In this document: in pieces, positions 8,265-16,853 of the stretch
Layout of the letters: each line of letters starts with the position of its first letter
How positions within the stretch are numbered: the stretch's first letter is position 1
Assembly (NCBI GenBank): GCA_003140595.1
Contig: PLKG01000114.1
Span: 1-35,894 of the forward strand
DNA length: 35,894 bases
Direction: 5' to 3'
Source of the DNA: Acidimicrobiaceae bacterium
GTDB lineage: Bacteria > Actinomycetota > Acidimicrobiia > Acidimicrobiales > Bog-793
The notes under the pieces: generated by a model
The model's input: only the letters and a program-made list of their open reading frames with translations
Told to the model about the DNA's origin: nothing
The model's database searches: none
Position numbers and translations under genes: made by a program

Positions 8265-8338
8265 GCGTCGGACGGATAAGTTCTTCGATAGTTCTAGCGT
8301 CTTCGGACGGGAAGTCAGGGAGCGTGGAGCGGGCAAAG

Positions 8339-8884
8339 ATGCCGTTGGCCAACCAGCAGCCGCCTCGGCTGCAGGACGGCATCTGCCTGCGGGCTGCGCA
8401 GTCGCAGGACGCGAAGCACCTCGCGGCCGTGTTCGTGTCTGCCTGGCGGCACTCCTACCGCGGAATCGTCCCGGAGGAGAATCTCCGCAGTCTCGACGAG
8501 AACGAGATCGCCGACTGGCTCGAGAAGCTGATCGGCTCGACTAGCTCCACGACGACGGCGGCCGAATCGGCTCACCACGATGTCCTCGGCTTCTGCCGCC
8601 ACGGCCCAGACCCTGAGGACGCCGGGAGGGGTCACATCTTCTCGCTCTATGTAGCACCGGCCGCGTCCGGGCGCGGGCTCGGGAGTTATCTGCTGGCACA
8701 CGCACTCGCGGACCTCGAGCGGCGACATCTAGATCCGGTCACCATCTGGGTCTTCGAGCAGAACGAAAGGGCCCGGCGGCTGTATACGGGCTTCGGCTTC
8801 TTTCCGGACGCGACCCGGCGCGTCGAAGCCGAGTACGGAGCCGAGGAGATACGACTCTGCCGCCTTGGCGAACGAGCCACATGA
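8339..8884 (+). CDS. GNAT-family N-acetyltransferase
   Basis: 181 residues. The acetyl-CoA motif is clear (FSLYVAPAASGRGLGSYLL, with SGRGLG as the pyrophosphate loop) and the fold ends with NERARRLYTGFGF, the usual last alpha/beta unit. Start ATG at 8339 follows TGGAGCGGG; the frame is open back to 8258 but has no better start. The stop overlaps the serine hydrolase start as ATGA, so both are translated together. Its acceptor is unknown; by context it could modify an amino sugar or a peptide released from muropeptides, or simply detoxify. Probably transcribed divergently from the transporter operon, from the 8208-8338 interval. Confidence 0.85.
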   Translation: MPLANQQPPRLQDGICLRAAQSQDAKHLAAVFVSAWRHSYRGIVPEENLRSLDENEIADWLEKLIGSTSSTTTAAESAHHDVLGFCRHGPDPEDAGRGHIFSLYVAPAASGRGLGSYLLAHALADLERRHLDPVTIWVFEQNERARRLYTGFGFFPDATRRVEAEYGAEEIRLCRLGERAT

Positions 8885-9963
8885 GCCACTCGGCCGGACA
8901 GGAGCTCGTTCGAGTGACCACCGGGCGCACGGCGCGCGATCTCTCTGGACTTGAGGCAGTGCTCAGCGAGTTTGTCTCCGTCGGCTTCCCGTCCGGGTTC
9001 TCCCTCGCGGTCGTGGACGCCGAGGGCCCCCTCTTCTCCGCCTACGGCGGCTTGGCCTGCCGGGTCGGGACAAAGCGCCCCGTCACCGAGCACACCTCCT
9101 ACGACCTCGCCTCCCTCACCAAGGTCGTCTGCAGCGTGACTCTCATGCTCCTATTCGCGCAGCGCGGCTCGCTAAGCCTCGAGGACTCGGTCCAGGCGTG
9201 GCTCCCACAGTTCCCGCGCTCGGACACAACCCTGCTCGAGCTTTTGACCCACACCTCGGGGCTCGTCGCCCACAGACCCTTCTTTGAGTCCCTTAGCGGC
9301 CGGGACGCGATAGAGGCAGCCGTCCTCGCCGAAGCGACGCGATCGGCACCGAGCGGGGAGGTCGTCTACTCGGACCTCAACTTCATGCTGCTCGGCTGGG
9401 TGCTCGAGGCGTGCGGCGGCGCTCGGATCGACGAGCTGTTCGCAGGAGAGGTCGCAGGCCCGCTCGAGATGTCCCGAACAGGGTTTCGACCGGGTCCGGG
9501 GCAGGAGACCGCGGCGACCGAGCTCAACGGGGACCAGCGGCTCGCACCGGGACTTATATGGGGCGAGGTGCACGACGGCAACGCCCATGCGCTCGGAGGG
9601 GCGGCGGGTCATGCCGGGCTCTTCGCGCCGCTCGACGATCTCGTCGATTTCGCGCGCCACCTCCTCACTCCTGATGGCAGGGTGCTCAAACCTGCCACGC
9701 TCGACGCGATGGCCACCAAGTGGGCCGGGAACGCCGATGACGTTCGCGGCCTCGGATGGCGCCTCGATCCCAAGGACTGGGGCCGATGGCCCACCGACAC
9801 CCTGTGGCACACTGGCTTCACGGGTACCTCGTTGCTCATCTCACGATCACTCGGTCTCGGGGTCGTCCTGCTCACCAATGCAGTCCATCCCTACCGACGC
9901 ATCGCCCAGCAGACCGAGATGCGTGCCGCGGTCCACCGGCGCGTGAGCGAGGCCCTTACTTGA
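8881..9963 (+). CDS. Serine hydrolase, class C beta-lactamase fold (AmiE/YbbE-like)
   Basis: 360 residues. Catalytic S78-x-x-K81 in DLASLTK, second motif Y163-S164-D165 (Asp where Asn is usual), and H310-T311-G312 as the third motif. The block HDGNAHALGG followed by AGHAGLF is typical of the subfamily containing Bacillus subtilis YbbE (AmiE), reported as an N-acetylmuramyl-L-alanine amidase encoded beside murQ and nagZ. Unlike that secreted enzyme, no signal peptide is visible here, which suits a scheme where intact muropeptides are imported and trimmed in the cytoplasm. ATG at 8881 overlaps the GNAT stop (ATGA) and the stop overlaps the start of the MurQ-NagA gene (TTGA). The fold is certain; the amidase role is inferred, and an esterase or D-aminopeptidase is an alternative. 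Confidence 0.88.
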   Translation: MSHSAGQELVRVTTGRTARDLSGLEAVLSEFVSVGFPSGFSLAVVDAEGPLFSAYGGLACRVGTKRPVTEHTSYDLASLTKVVCSVTLMLLFAQRGSLSLEDSVQAWLPQFPRSDTTLLELLTHTSGLVAHRPFFESLSGRDAIEAAVLAEATRSAPSGEVVYSDLNFMLLGWVLEACGGARIDELFAGEVAGPLEMSRTGFRPGPGQETAATELNGDQRLAPGLIWGEVHDGNAHALGGAAGHAGLFAPLDDLVDFARHLLTPDGRVLKPATLDAMATKWAGNADDVRGLGWRLDPKDWGRWPTDTLWHTGFTGTSLLISRSLGLGVVLLTNAVHPYRRIAQQTEMRAAVHRRVSEALT

Positions 9964-12023
9964 CGCCCGCCCGCAAGCCCACAGGTCTCGGCGCACTCGA
10001 TACCGAGGCCGTGCGCCCCGAGCTCTCCGAGCTCGACGTACTGGACATCGGTGATCTCGTCGCGCTCATGACCTCGGAGTCGACCCGGGCCTCGGATGCC
10101 GTTGTGGCCGCCACCTCCCAGATCGCCGAGGTCGTCACCGCGGTGGCCCGGCGGATCACCGAGGGTGGGCGGCTGATATACGTCGGGGCCGGGACAGCCG
10201 GCCGGCTCGGCGTGCTCGACGCAGCGGAGGCCGGACCGACCTTCGACGTCCCCGACGGCTTGGTTCTCGCCGTCTTCGCCGGAGGCAGCGACGCAATGGT
10301 CCGTCCTCGAGAAGGCGCGGAGGACGACGTCGAGGCCGCCGCGGTCGAGCTGCGCGCTCTGGGATGCTCGTCTCGAGACACCGTGTGCGGGATCTCAGCG
10401 AGCGGCCAGACGCCATTCGTTCTAGGCGCCATCAGCTATGCCCGAAGCGTCGGCGCGCTGACTGTCGGGATCGTCTGCAACGGCGGGAGTGCGATCGCGA
10501 TCGCCGCCGAGCTCCGGGTCGAGCTCCTGGTCGGCGGAGAAGTGATCGCGGGCTCGACGAGGTTGAATGCCGGGACCGCACAGAAGATCACCCTCAACAT
10601 CGTCTCCACCGCTGTGATGATCCAGCTCGGCAAGACACTTGGGAACCTCATGGTCGATGTCCGGCCGACAAATGAGAAGCTGAGAGACCGGGCGATGCGG
10701 ATTGTGTCGACAGTGGCCGAGACGTCGCCTCAACAAGCCAGAAAAGCCCTCGAGGCTTGCGGGTGGCGGACCAAGCTCGCCTGCATCATCGCCGCCTCGG
10801 CGATGGACGCCGAACAGGCGAACGACCTGCTGGTGGCGAGCGGTGGCCGGCTCCGTGCCGCGCTCGAGACGATCCGCACAGGCCGTTCGGCGACAACAGG
10901 CCGGCCATCCAGCCGCTCTGGGAACCAGCGACGGCTTGGCGTGGCAGCCTTCCTCCAGCACGGCCGGCTCGTTCCCGGTGACGTCGCTGTCGCCGAGGGT
11001 CGGGTGATCGCGCTCGGCCTGACGCCTACAGGCCGCGGGATTGCCATTCCAGGGCTCGTGGACCTACAGGTGAACGGCTATGCGGGCTTTGACGCGCTCA
11101 GCGCTTCGGTGGAGGAGCTCGCGACACTCGGCACGGCCCTCGCCCGTGACGGGGTCCTCGCCTACCAGCCCACGCTGATAAGCAGTGAGACCGCGCGCAC
11201 GACGACGGCGGCAGGCCGCATCGCCGAGGTGGCGACACGGGAACCAGATGGCGCACGTCTGCTGGGCATCCACCTCGAAGGGCCCTTCCTCTCGCCCCTA
11301 CGGGCCGGAACGCACCCGGCTGAACGCCTCGCACGACCCAACCTCGAGCTCCTCAGGTCATTGCTCGACGCAGGTCCGGTCACCATGGTGACCCTCGCCC
11401 CTGAGCTGCCCGGTGCACTGGAGCTCGTAGCGGAGTGCCGCCGCCGCGGGATAGTCGTCTCCTTCGGCCACAGCGACGCCGACACGTCCGAGGCGCGGCG
11501 CGGATTCGATGCCGGTGGGCAGGCCGTGACGCACGTCTTCAACGCGATGTCCCCCATCTCGGCCCGCGCGCCTGGCCTCGCGGGGGCGGCGTTGGCAGAC
11601 CCACGGGTGACGGTCCAGATCATCGCCGACCGTGTCCACGTCGCCGACGAACTGCTACAGGTGGTGCTGGCCGCGGCGCGGGGCCGCTGGACCATCGTGA
11701 GCGACGCCACCGCCGCCTCGAGTCTCGGCGACGGGGAACTTCTCTTGGGGGAGGTTCGCGTGACCGCCGAGCAAGGAGTGGTCAGGCGCCGGGACGGCAC
11801 GATCGCCGGCTCGGCCGCCACATTGCTCGACGGCGTTCGGCGCGTCGCCGACTCCGGCGCCGCGCTCGGTGACATCCTGGCCGCGGCAAGCGAGCGTCCC
11901 GCGCGGCTACTCGGGCGCGAAGACATCGGGCGCATCGGCCTCGGAGCCCGTGCGGACCTGGTCGTGCTCGGCGACGACCTCGAGGTCCACGAGGTACTCC
12001 TCGAAGGCCGATCGGTGAAGTGA
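9960..12023 (+). CDS. Fused MurNAc-6-P etherase (MurQ) and GlcNAc-6-P deacetylase (NagA)
   Basis: One continuous frame of 687 residues with two full-length enzymes. Residues 1 to about 303 are MurQ: SIS-domain glycine loop YVGAGTAGRLG, LDAAEAGPTFDV with catalytic-type E90, REGAEDD (E118/E121 region), SASGQTP, AGSTRLNAGTAQK and NLMVDVRPTNEKL. After a linker (about 304-327) comes NagA: LVDLQVNG with Q370/N372, the variant of HxH seen in Escherichia coli NagA, metal-ligand E440 in GIHLEGPF, H504 (FGHSDAD), H525 (THVFNAM) and catalytic D582 (SDATAAS). MurQ yields GlcNAc-6-P and D-lactate; NagA takes that GlcNAc-6-P to GlcN-6-P and acetate, so the domains do consecutive steps. TTG at 9960 is chosen because it overlaps the hydrolase stop as TTGA after a GAGCGAGG site. 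No stop or start-stop junction lies between the domains. A cloning or assembly error is unlikely since the frame is intact throughout. Confidence 0.93.
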   Translation: MTPARKPTGLGALDTEAVRPELSELDVLDIGDLVALMTSESTRASDAVVAATSQIAEVVTAVARRITEGGRLIYVGAGTAGRLGVLDAAEAGPTFDVPDGLVLAVFAGGSDAMVRPREGAEDDVEAAAVELRALGCSSRDTVCGISASGQTPFVLGAISYARSVGALTVGIVCNGGSAIAIAAELRVELLVGGEVIAGSTRLNAGTAQKITLNIVSTAVMIQLGKTLGNLMVDVRPTNEKLRDRAMRIVSTVAETSPQQARKALEACGWRTKLACIIAASAMDAEQANDLLVASGGRLRAALETIRTGRSATTGRPSSRSGNQRRLGVAAFLQHGRLVPGDVAVAEGRVIALGLTPTGRGIAIPGLVDLQVNGYAGFDALSASVEELATLGTALARDGVLAYQPTLISSETARTTTAAGRIAEVATREPDGARLLGIHLEGPFLSPLRAGTHPAERLARPNLELLRSLLDAGPVTMVTLAPELPGALELVAECRRRGIVVSFGHSDADTSEARRGFDAGGQAVTHVFNAMSPISARAPGLAGAALADPRVTVQIIADRVHVADELLQVVLAAARGRWTIVSDATAASSLGDGELLLGEVRVTAEQGVVRRRDGTIAGSAATLLDGVRRVADSGAALGDILAAASERPARLLGREDIGRIGLGARADLVVLGDDLEVHEVLLEGRSVK

Positions 12024-12202
12024 CTGGACTTCAACTTCGCTGAGATGGAAAGACCCTTGAGACACCGGGACCGGCTTCTGGGCCCTGTAGGGGACGCGAC
12101 GGTCGGTCCCACAGCTCTGCGCACGGCCACAGGTTGCCGGCTGTCGGCGAGAATAGGCAACAATCAAAAGCGGCCCGTCACGACCCAAGGGAGACACACG
12201 AG

Positions 12203-15049
12203 ATGACAACCTCTGTCATCGGAGCTCGGCTGCGCGACGTGCTGCCGGAAAGCCGCATCGACACGACGGCGATCACGCTCACCGTCAATGCCCGCGACGG
12301 TGGCTTTTACGAGTACCGTCCGCAGGCCGTCGTTCGCGTCACCAACGAGCACGAGGTATGCGCTCTGCTCGCAGTCGCGCGCGAGATGCGATTGCCGGTC
12401 ACCTTCCGGGCCGGAGGTACGAGCCTCGCCGGCCAAACGGTCGGCGAGGGGATCATCGTGGACGTCAGCCACGCGTTCACCGGGATCGAAGTCCTCGACG
12501 AGGGCGCGCGGGTCAAAGCCGAGCCAGGCCCGACCGCTGAGATGGTGAACCGGGTACTGCACCGGTACGGGCGCAGGATCGGGCCCGATCCGGCCTCTAT
12601 CCGGGCTGCTCGCATCGGCGGGATTATCGCGAACAACTCGAGCGGGATGATCACAGGCGTCAAGCTCAACGCCTACCACACGATGGACTCGATCCGGTTC
12701 GTCCTGGCGGACGGGTCTGTCTGGGACACTGCGGCCGAGGGCGAGAGCCAGCGCTTCGCCCGCGAGCGGCCCGAGCTTGCCCGGGGCCTTGTGGCTCTGC
12801 GCGACGATGCGCGCTCGGACGCGGACCTAGTGGCGTTGATCAACAAGAAGTTCTCGATCAAGTGCGTGACCGGTTACGGCATCAACGCTCTCGTCGACTT
12901 CGACGACCCGCTTGCCATTCTCGCCCACCTGCTCGTCGGCTCCGAGGGCACGCTCGCCTTCATTTCTCACGTCGTGCTGAACACCGTGCCGCTCGATCCC
13001 GAGCGCTCCGCCACGCTACTGCTGTTCGAGAGTCTGGAGACCATGGCCAGGGCCATCCCGGCGGTCGCGGCTACGGGCCCGAACGCGGTCGAGTTCCTCG
13101 ACGACGCCTCGATGCAGACCGTGTCAGGCATAGACGGCCTTCCTCATCTGGTGAGGAGCCACCCGAAGGGGTCGGCAGCCCTGCTCGTCGACTACCAGCG
13201 ATCATCCGGGGACACCTTGAAGAACGCGGTCGCTGCTGCGATGCCGAAGCTGAAGGCCCTCCCGGGCCTTATCACGATGAGCAACTTCAGCACGACGCCC
13301 GAAAGCTATGCGCGCCTTTGGCGCGTGCGCGAAGAGCTGTTCGGGATCGTCGGCGGCGCCCGCACGCCCGGCACGACGGTCCTGCTCGAAGACATGGCGG
13401 TCCCCTTGGATGAGTTCGCGGAGTTGCTCACCGGCCTCGAAGTGCTGTTCGTCAAGCACGGCTACACCGACCCCGGGCAGGGCGTCCAATTCGGTCACGC
13501 GAGTGCCGGCAACGCCCACTTCGTGTTGACCGCCGACTTCACCCAGCAACGGGAGATAGACCGCTTCATGGCCTTCACCGAGGACTCCGTCGCACTCGTC
13601 GCCGACAAGTTGAACGGCTCCCTCAAGGCCGAGCACGGCACCGGTCGTGCGATGGCGCCGTACGTGGCGCGCGAGTGGGGTGACAAGGCGTACTCGCTGA
13701 TGACCCGGATCAAAGAGCTCATCGATCCAGGCGATCTGTTCAATCCCGGCGTGCTGATAAACGGCGACCCGGAGGTCATCCGCAAGAACATCAAGCGCAC
13801 GCCAACGGTGTCGTCGCGGATCGACAAGTGCATCGAATGCGGCTTCTGCGAGCATGTCTGCCCGAGCCGCCTCGTCACTCTCACACCGCGGGGTCGCATT
13901 CAAGCCTCGCGAAAGCACACAGAGCTGCTCGCGGCAGGCGACGACATCGCCGCCGAGGAGCTGTGGCGCCAGTTCCAGTACGAGGGGATCAACACCTGCG
14001 CGGCCGACGGCATGTGCGGGACCAAGTGCCCCGTTGGGATCAACGTCGCCGAGTACACCGCCGAGCTGCGGGCCGAACGCAACAACAGAGCCGACACGTT
14101 TCTCGGTTCGGTGCTGGCGCGCCGCTTCGCGGAGGTCGAGAAGATCGCGCGAGGCGGACTGTCGGTGGGAGTGCTCGCCAACAAGGTCCACACAATGGAA
14201 GTCCTCACGAGGGCGGTTCACAAGCTGATCCCGTTCTCGCCCGTCTGGTCTCCAGCGATCGGCAAGAGCCCGGTGCCGGTGTTCCGATCCGAGAGCGGTC
14301 CCGAAGTCGTCTACTTTCCCGCCTGTGTGACACGGATCATGGGATCCTCGAACCTCGGCAAGGCATCAGTCGCCGAGACGGTGCTCACCGTCGCCGCCCG
14401 CGCGGGCATCAAGGTTCGCCTGCCCAAGTCGGTGACCGGCGTCTGCTGCGGCCAGATCTGGAAACACAGGGGCCACGCTTTTGGACGTCGGTACATGGCG
14501 AACCATCTCGTCGAGTCCATGTGGCAGTGGACCGACGGCGGCCGGGTGACGGTCATGTGCGACGTCACGTCGTGCACTCAGACTGTCCTTCGCGAGATCG
14601 CCGACCAGCTCACAGACGAAAATGCCGAGCGCTACCGCCAGATCAAAGTTGTCGACATCGCCCCATGGCTCCTCGAGGACGTAATGCCCAGGCTCGAGGT
14701 CACCACACCGAAGCGGAGCGTCGCTCTGCACCCGACCTGCGCGTGTGTCGAACTCGGGGTCGACAAGCACGTGCAGGCGATCGGCAGGGCTTGCGCGCAA
14801 GAAGCGGTGACGCCGTCACACTGGGGCTGCTGTGGCGTCGCCGGCGAACGGGGCCTCATGTACCCCGAGCTGAGCGACGGCGCCCAGCGCGATGAGCATG
14901 CCGAGCTCGCCGGGCGCGTCTTCGACGGCTACTACTCCGTCGCGCGCACTTGTGAGATCGGCCTCAGCGAACGCTCGGGGCATCACTACGAATCGATCGT
15001 CTACCTCGTCGAGGAAACGACCCGGGCAAGCGGCACAACGCAGAAGTAG
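12203..15049 (+). CDS. FAD- and Fe-S-dependent D-lactate dehydrogenase-type oxidoreductase
   Basis: 948 residues; ATG at 12203 has AAGGGAGA 8 bases upstream. Domains in order: PCMH-type FAD-binding domain (FRAGGTSLAGQ about 68-78, GGIIANNSSGM, GSEGTLAFIS), FAD-oxidase C-terminal domain (GHASAGNAHF near 431, AEHGTGRAMAP), two 4Fe-4S motifs (CIECGFCEHVCP near 543 and a second CxxxxxC..CP near 598), then two cysteine-rich CCG units (YFPACVTR/CCGQIW and HPTCACVE/GCCGVAG). This architecture is shared by the single-chain D-lactate dehydrogenases (Dld-II type) and by YdiJ, a D-2-hydroxyglutarate dehydrogenase, so substrate is not decided by sequence alone. Its place 179 bases after the MurQ-NagA gene argues for oxidation of the D-lactate that MurQ releases, giving pyruvate and electrons to the respiratory chain. 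Confidence 0.9.
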   Translation: MTTSVIGARLRDVLPESRIDTTAITLTVNARDGGFYEYRPQAVVRVTNEHEVCALLAVAREMRLPVTFRAGGTSLAGQTVGEGIIVDVSHAFTGIEVLDEGARVKAEPGPTAEMVNRVLHRYGRRIGPDPASIRAARIGGIIANNSSGMITGVKLNAYHTMDSIRFVLADGSVWDTAAEGESQRFARERPELARGLVALRDDARSDADLVALINKKFSIKCVTGYGINALVDFDDPLAILAHLLVGSEGTLAFISHVVLNTVPLDPERSATLLLFESLETMARAIPAVAATGPNAVEFLDDASMQTVSGIDGLPHLVRSHPKGSAALLVDYQRSSGDTLKNAVAAAMPKLKALPGLITMSNFSTTPESYARLWRVREELFGIVGGARTPGTTVLLEDMAVPLDEFAELLTGLEVLFVKHGYTDPGQGVQFGHASAGNAHFVLTADFTQQREIDRFMAFTEDSVALVADKLNGSLKAEHGTGRAMAPYVAREWGDKAYSLMTRIKELIDPGDLFNPGVLINGDPEVIRKNIKRTPTVSSRIDKCIECGFCEHVCPSRLVTLTPRGRIQASRKHTELLAAGDDIAAEELWRQFQYEGINTCAADGMCGTKCPVGINVAEYTAELRAERNNRADTFLGSVLARRFAEVEKIARGGLSVGVLANKVHTMEVLTRAVHKLIPFSPVWSPAIGKSPVPVFRSESGPEVVYFPACVTRIMGSSNLGKASVAETVLTVAARAGIKVRLPKSVTGVCCGQIWKHRGHAFGRRYMANHLVESMWQWTDGGRVTVMCDVTSCTQTVLREIADQLTDENAERYRQIKVVDIAPWLLEDVMPRLEVTTPKRSVALHPTCACVELGVDKHVQAIGRACAQEAVTPSHWGCCGVAGERGLMYPELSDGAQRDEHAELAGRVFDGYYSVARTCEIGLSERSGHHYESIVYLVEETTRASGTTQK

Positions 15050-15259
15050 AGCTCGGAGACTCGCGGACGAAATCTGGTCCGAAGCCAGCCACAAGTCCGT
15101 GGTGTCACAGCGACCTTGAGCCGGCCCTGAGCAATCGACCGAATGCAACCAGGCGCGACGCGGCCCGAGTCAACAGCTCACTTGGACCCACGACCCTGGC
15201 GACCGAGAGCGTCGCCCGCTGGTAGGAACCTGTTGCGATGAGGAACCCGGACCGGGAGG

Positions 15260-15985
15260 CTACGAGGCGGCGAGCCGCTGATTGCGCGGCTGTTCGGTGC
15301 CAGAGACGGCCGTTCTGGCCCCCGCGCGAACCAACTCGCTCCACCTCGCATCGGCGACGCGGCACAACTGCTGGAGCTGCTGGCGCTCACGACTCCGGAA
15401 AGGCGGACCGTCCCGCCCCGCAACAACCACGAGACCCGACGAGTCGAGCGGCGACCAGGCCACGTCCCGAGGACCTACCAGTCCCGCCCCGCCGGTGGAA
15501 AGCGAGAGCCCTGCTCGCGCTCCGGCCGTGAAAGCTCCCAACCAGGCGGCACTCGGTGGATCGCCGGCCTCCGCCAGTACGACGGCCCGGGTGCCGCTCA
15601 TGTCGAGCACCGTGCACCAGTCGCAGGCGAAAGCGGTGCAAACGCCTTGAGCCAGCACGTCGGAGAGCTCGGCCGGACCGATCGACTCGGCGAGAAGCAC
15701 GGCCGCATCGAGCGGGTCGCGACCGGCATAGGGCACCTGCGAGACACGATGGCGCAGGTCTTCCACCTCCACGCCGGAGAGCTGCGACAGGGCTTCGGCA
15801 AGAGCCTCCGGGCGGAAGCCGTCGGGCAGCTCGACCGTCAGCTCGTCCACTGCCCTGGCCCCGTCCCGCTCGAGGATGTCGATGCCGACTAGGTCGCCGC
15901 CGAGCTCGCCGATCCTGGTGGCGATCTGTCCGAGCGATCCCGGGCGGTCTGCGAGCCACAGTCGCACGACTACGTAACGGAACAT
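15260..15985 (-). CDS. ACT-domain protein with GAF-like C-terminal half
   Basis: 241 residues from ATG at 15985; the frame is open further upstream but the ACT domain starts right at MFRYVVVRLWLADRPGSL. Residues about 1-70 form the ACT fold (DRPGSLGQIATRIGELGGDL, then VDELTVELPD). The C-terminal half (about 85-225) looks GAF-like, ending in the FRSRERQQLQQL helix. Proteins of this layout are common in actinobacteria, often near gatC/ligA, and presumably bind an amino acid; no enzymatic motif is present. The ribosome site is weak (GGTGAC). It is a stand-alone minus-strand gene that converges with the D-lactate dehydrogenase gene across about 210 bases in which I see nothing. Confidence 0.8.
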   Translation of the reverse strand: MFRYVVVRLWLADRPGSLGQIATRIGELGGDLVGIDILERDGARAVDELTVELPDGFRPEALAEALSQLSGVEVEDLRHRVSQVPYAGRDPLDAAVLLAESIGPAELSDVLAQGVCTAFACDWCTVLDMSGTRAVVLAEAGDPPSAAWLGAFTAGARAGLSLSTGGAGLVGPRDVAWSPLDSSGLVVVAGRDGPPFRSRERQQLQQLCRVADARWSELVRAGARTAVSGTEQPRNQRLAAS

Positions 15986-16314
15986 GTTGTCACCGTACGC
16001 GTGGCATGTGAACGCACGATTTCCGCAGCGCAAACACCTGAAGAACTCCGAGACCCCGACGCGACGACCAAGGAGCCAAGACTGCCGACACACCTCGGTC
16101 GTATGGGCGGCCGGGAAGAGGGCTCGACCCATTAGCCAGGTGCCGGGTTCGTAGGCGAACCGCGCGCCCGCGGAGGTGCCGCTATCGGCACGAGAGGCCC
16201 CGACTGCCCGACAGTTCTCCGACGCGTCCAGATACGCGAAGCACCGCCGTCGCGGCTTCGTGGAGGCGTAGGAATGCAATTCTCAGGCGATCCGACCATG
16301 CAGGAGGAAGAACC
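15986..16314. other. Divergent intergenic region, 329 bp
   Basis: Separates the ACT-domain gene from the secreted protein gene. Apart from the AGGAGGA ribosome site at the right end, I see no gene, no convincing paired -35/-10 boxes and no notable repeat. Confidence 0.5.
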
Positions 16315-16824
16315 ATGTTCACGAGAACCAAGCGGCTCGCCGCTGTGGGAGCAGCCCTGTTGACCGCCAGCGCAGTCGGAGTCGTGAGCCTCGGAACTGC
16401 CACGGCGTCTCCTATAGACGCAGCCGTGGTGATGCACTTCATCGCGGTGAGGACCTCGGTGTCCACGCCGACGCCGACGGGTGCCTACTACGAGTCCTAC
16501 GTCGAGGTCGCCTCGGGCTCATCGGTCGGCCAAGAAGTTGCTTCCTGTGTCTCTGGCACGACCGCCGACACATGCAGTGCCGCTTTCGCCAACGCGAACG
16601 GAATAATTGACGCTCAACTCACTGTCGAGGTCAGGACTGGAAGATTGAGCGGAACCGTCAGGGGTGGCACGGGGGCCTACCTGGACGTGTCGGGCACGGT
16701 GAACGGTACTCGGGTGGATGCGGGTGAGGCTGTCACCATCGTCTACTCACGATTCCTGCCGCCGCCCATAACCCTACCTACCCTCCCGCCCATCTCTGTG
16801 CCCACGCTCCCGACTCCCGCGTGA
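16315..16824 (+). CDS. Secreted protein with dirigent/allene-oxide-cyclase-like barrel
   Basis: 169 residues. Residues 1-32 are a Sec signal peptide (basic MFTRTKR, hydrophobic core, TATA-SPI cleavage). The mature part, about 36-148, has the pattern of the bacterial dirigent-like/AOC-barrel proteins: a central pair of cysteines (ASCVSGTTADTC), then GIIDAQLTVEV and the GTVRGGTGAYLDVSGTV block. The last 20 residues are Pro/Thr repeats (LPTLPPISVPTLP), perhaps a flexible wall-spanning tail. Strong AGGAGGA ribosome site. Function unknown; the fold assignment rests on the GGTGAY motif and is moderate. Confidence 0.75.
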   Translation: MFTRTKRLAAVGAALLTASAVGVVSLGTATASPIDAAVVMHFIAVRTSVSTPTPTGAYYESYVEVASGSSVGQEVASCVSGTTADTCSAAFANANGIIDAQLTVEVRTGRLSGTVRGGTGAYLDVSGTVNGTRVDAGEAVTIVYSRFLPPPITLPTLPPISVPTLPTPA

Positions 16825-16837
16825 AGTTTCACCCTCC

Positions 16838-16853
16838 CTCAGTCGCCACTGAG
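16838..16853 (+). terminator. Small hairpin after the secreted protein gene
   Basis: CTCAGT, loop CGCC, ACTGAG: a perfect 6-bp stem 14 bases after the stop, without a T-run. Weak as a terminator. Confidence 0.3.

Noticed and set aside
12134-12202. Upstream start for the D-lactate dehydrogenase
   Set aside because: The extra 23 codons are not family-like, and AAGGGAGA is well placed for ATG at 12203.
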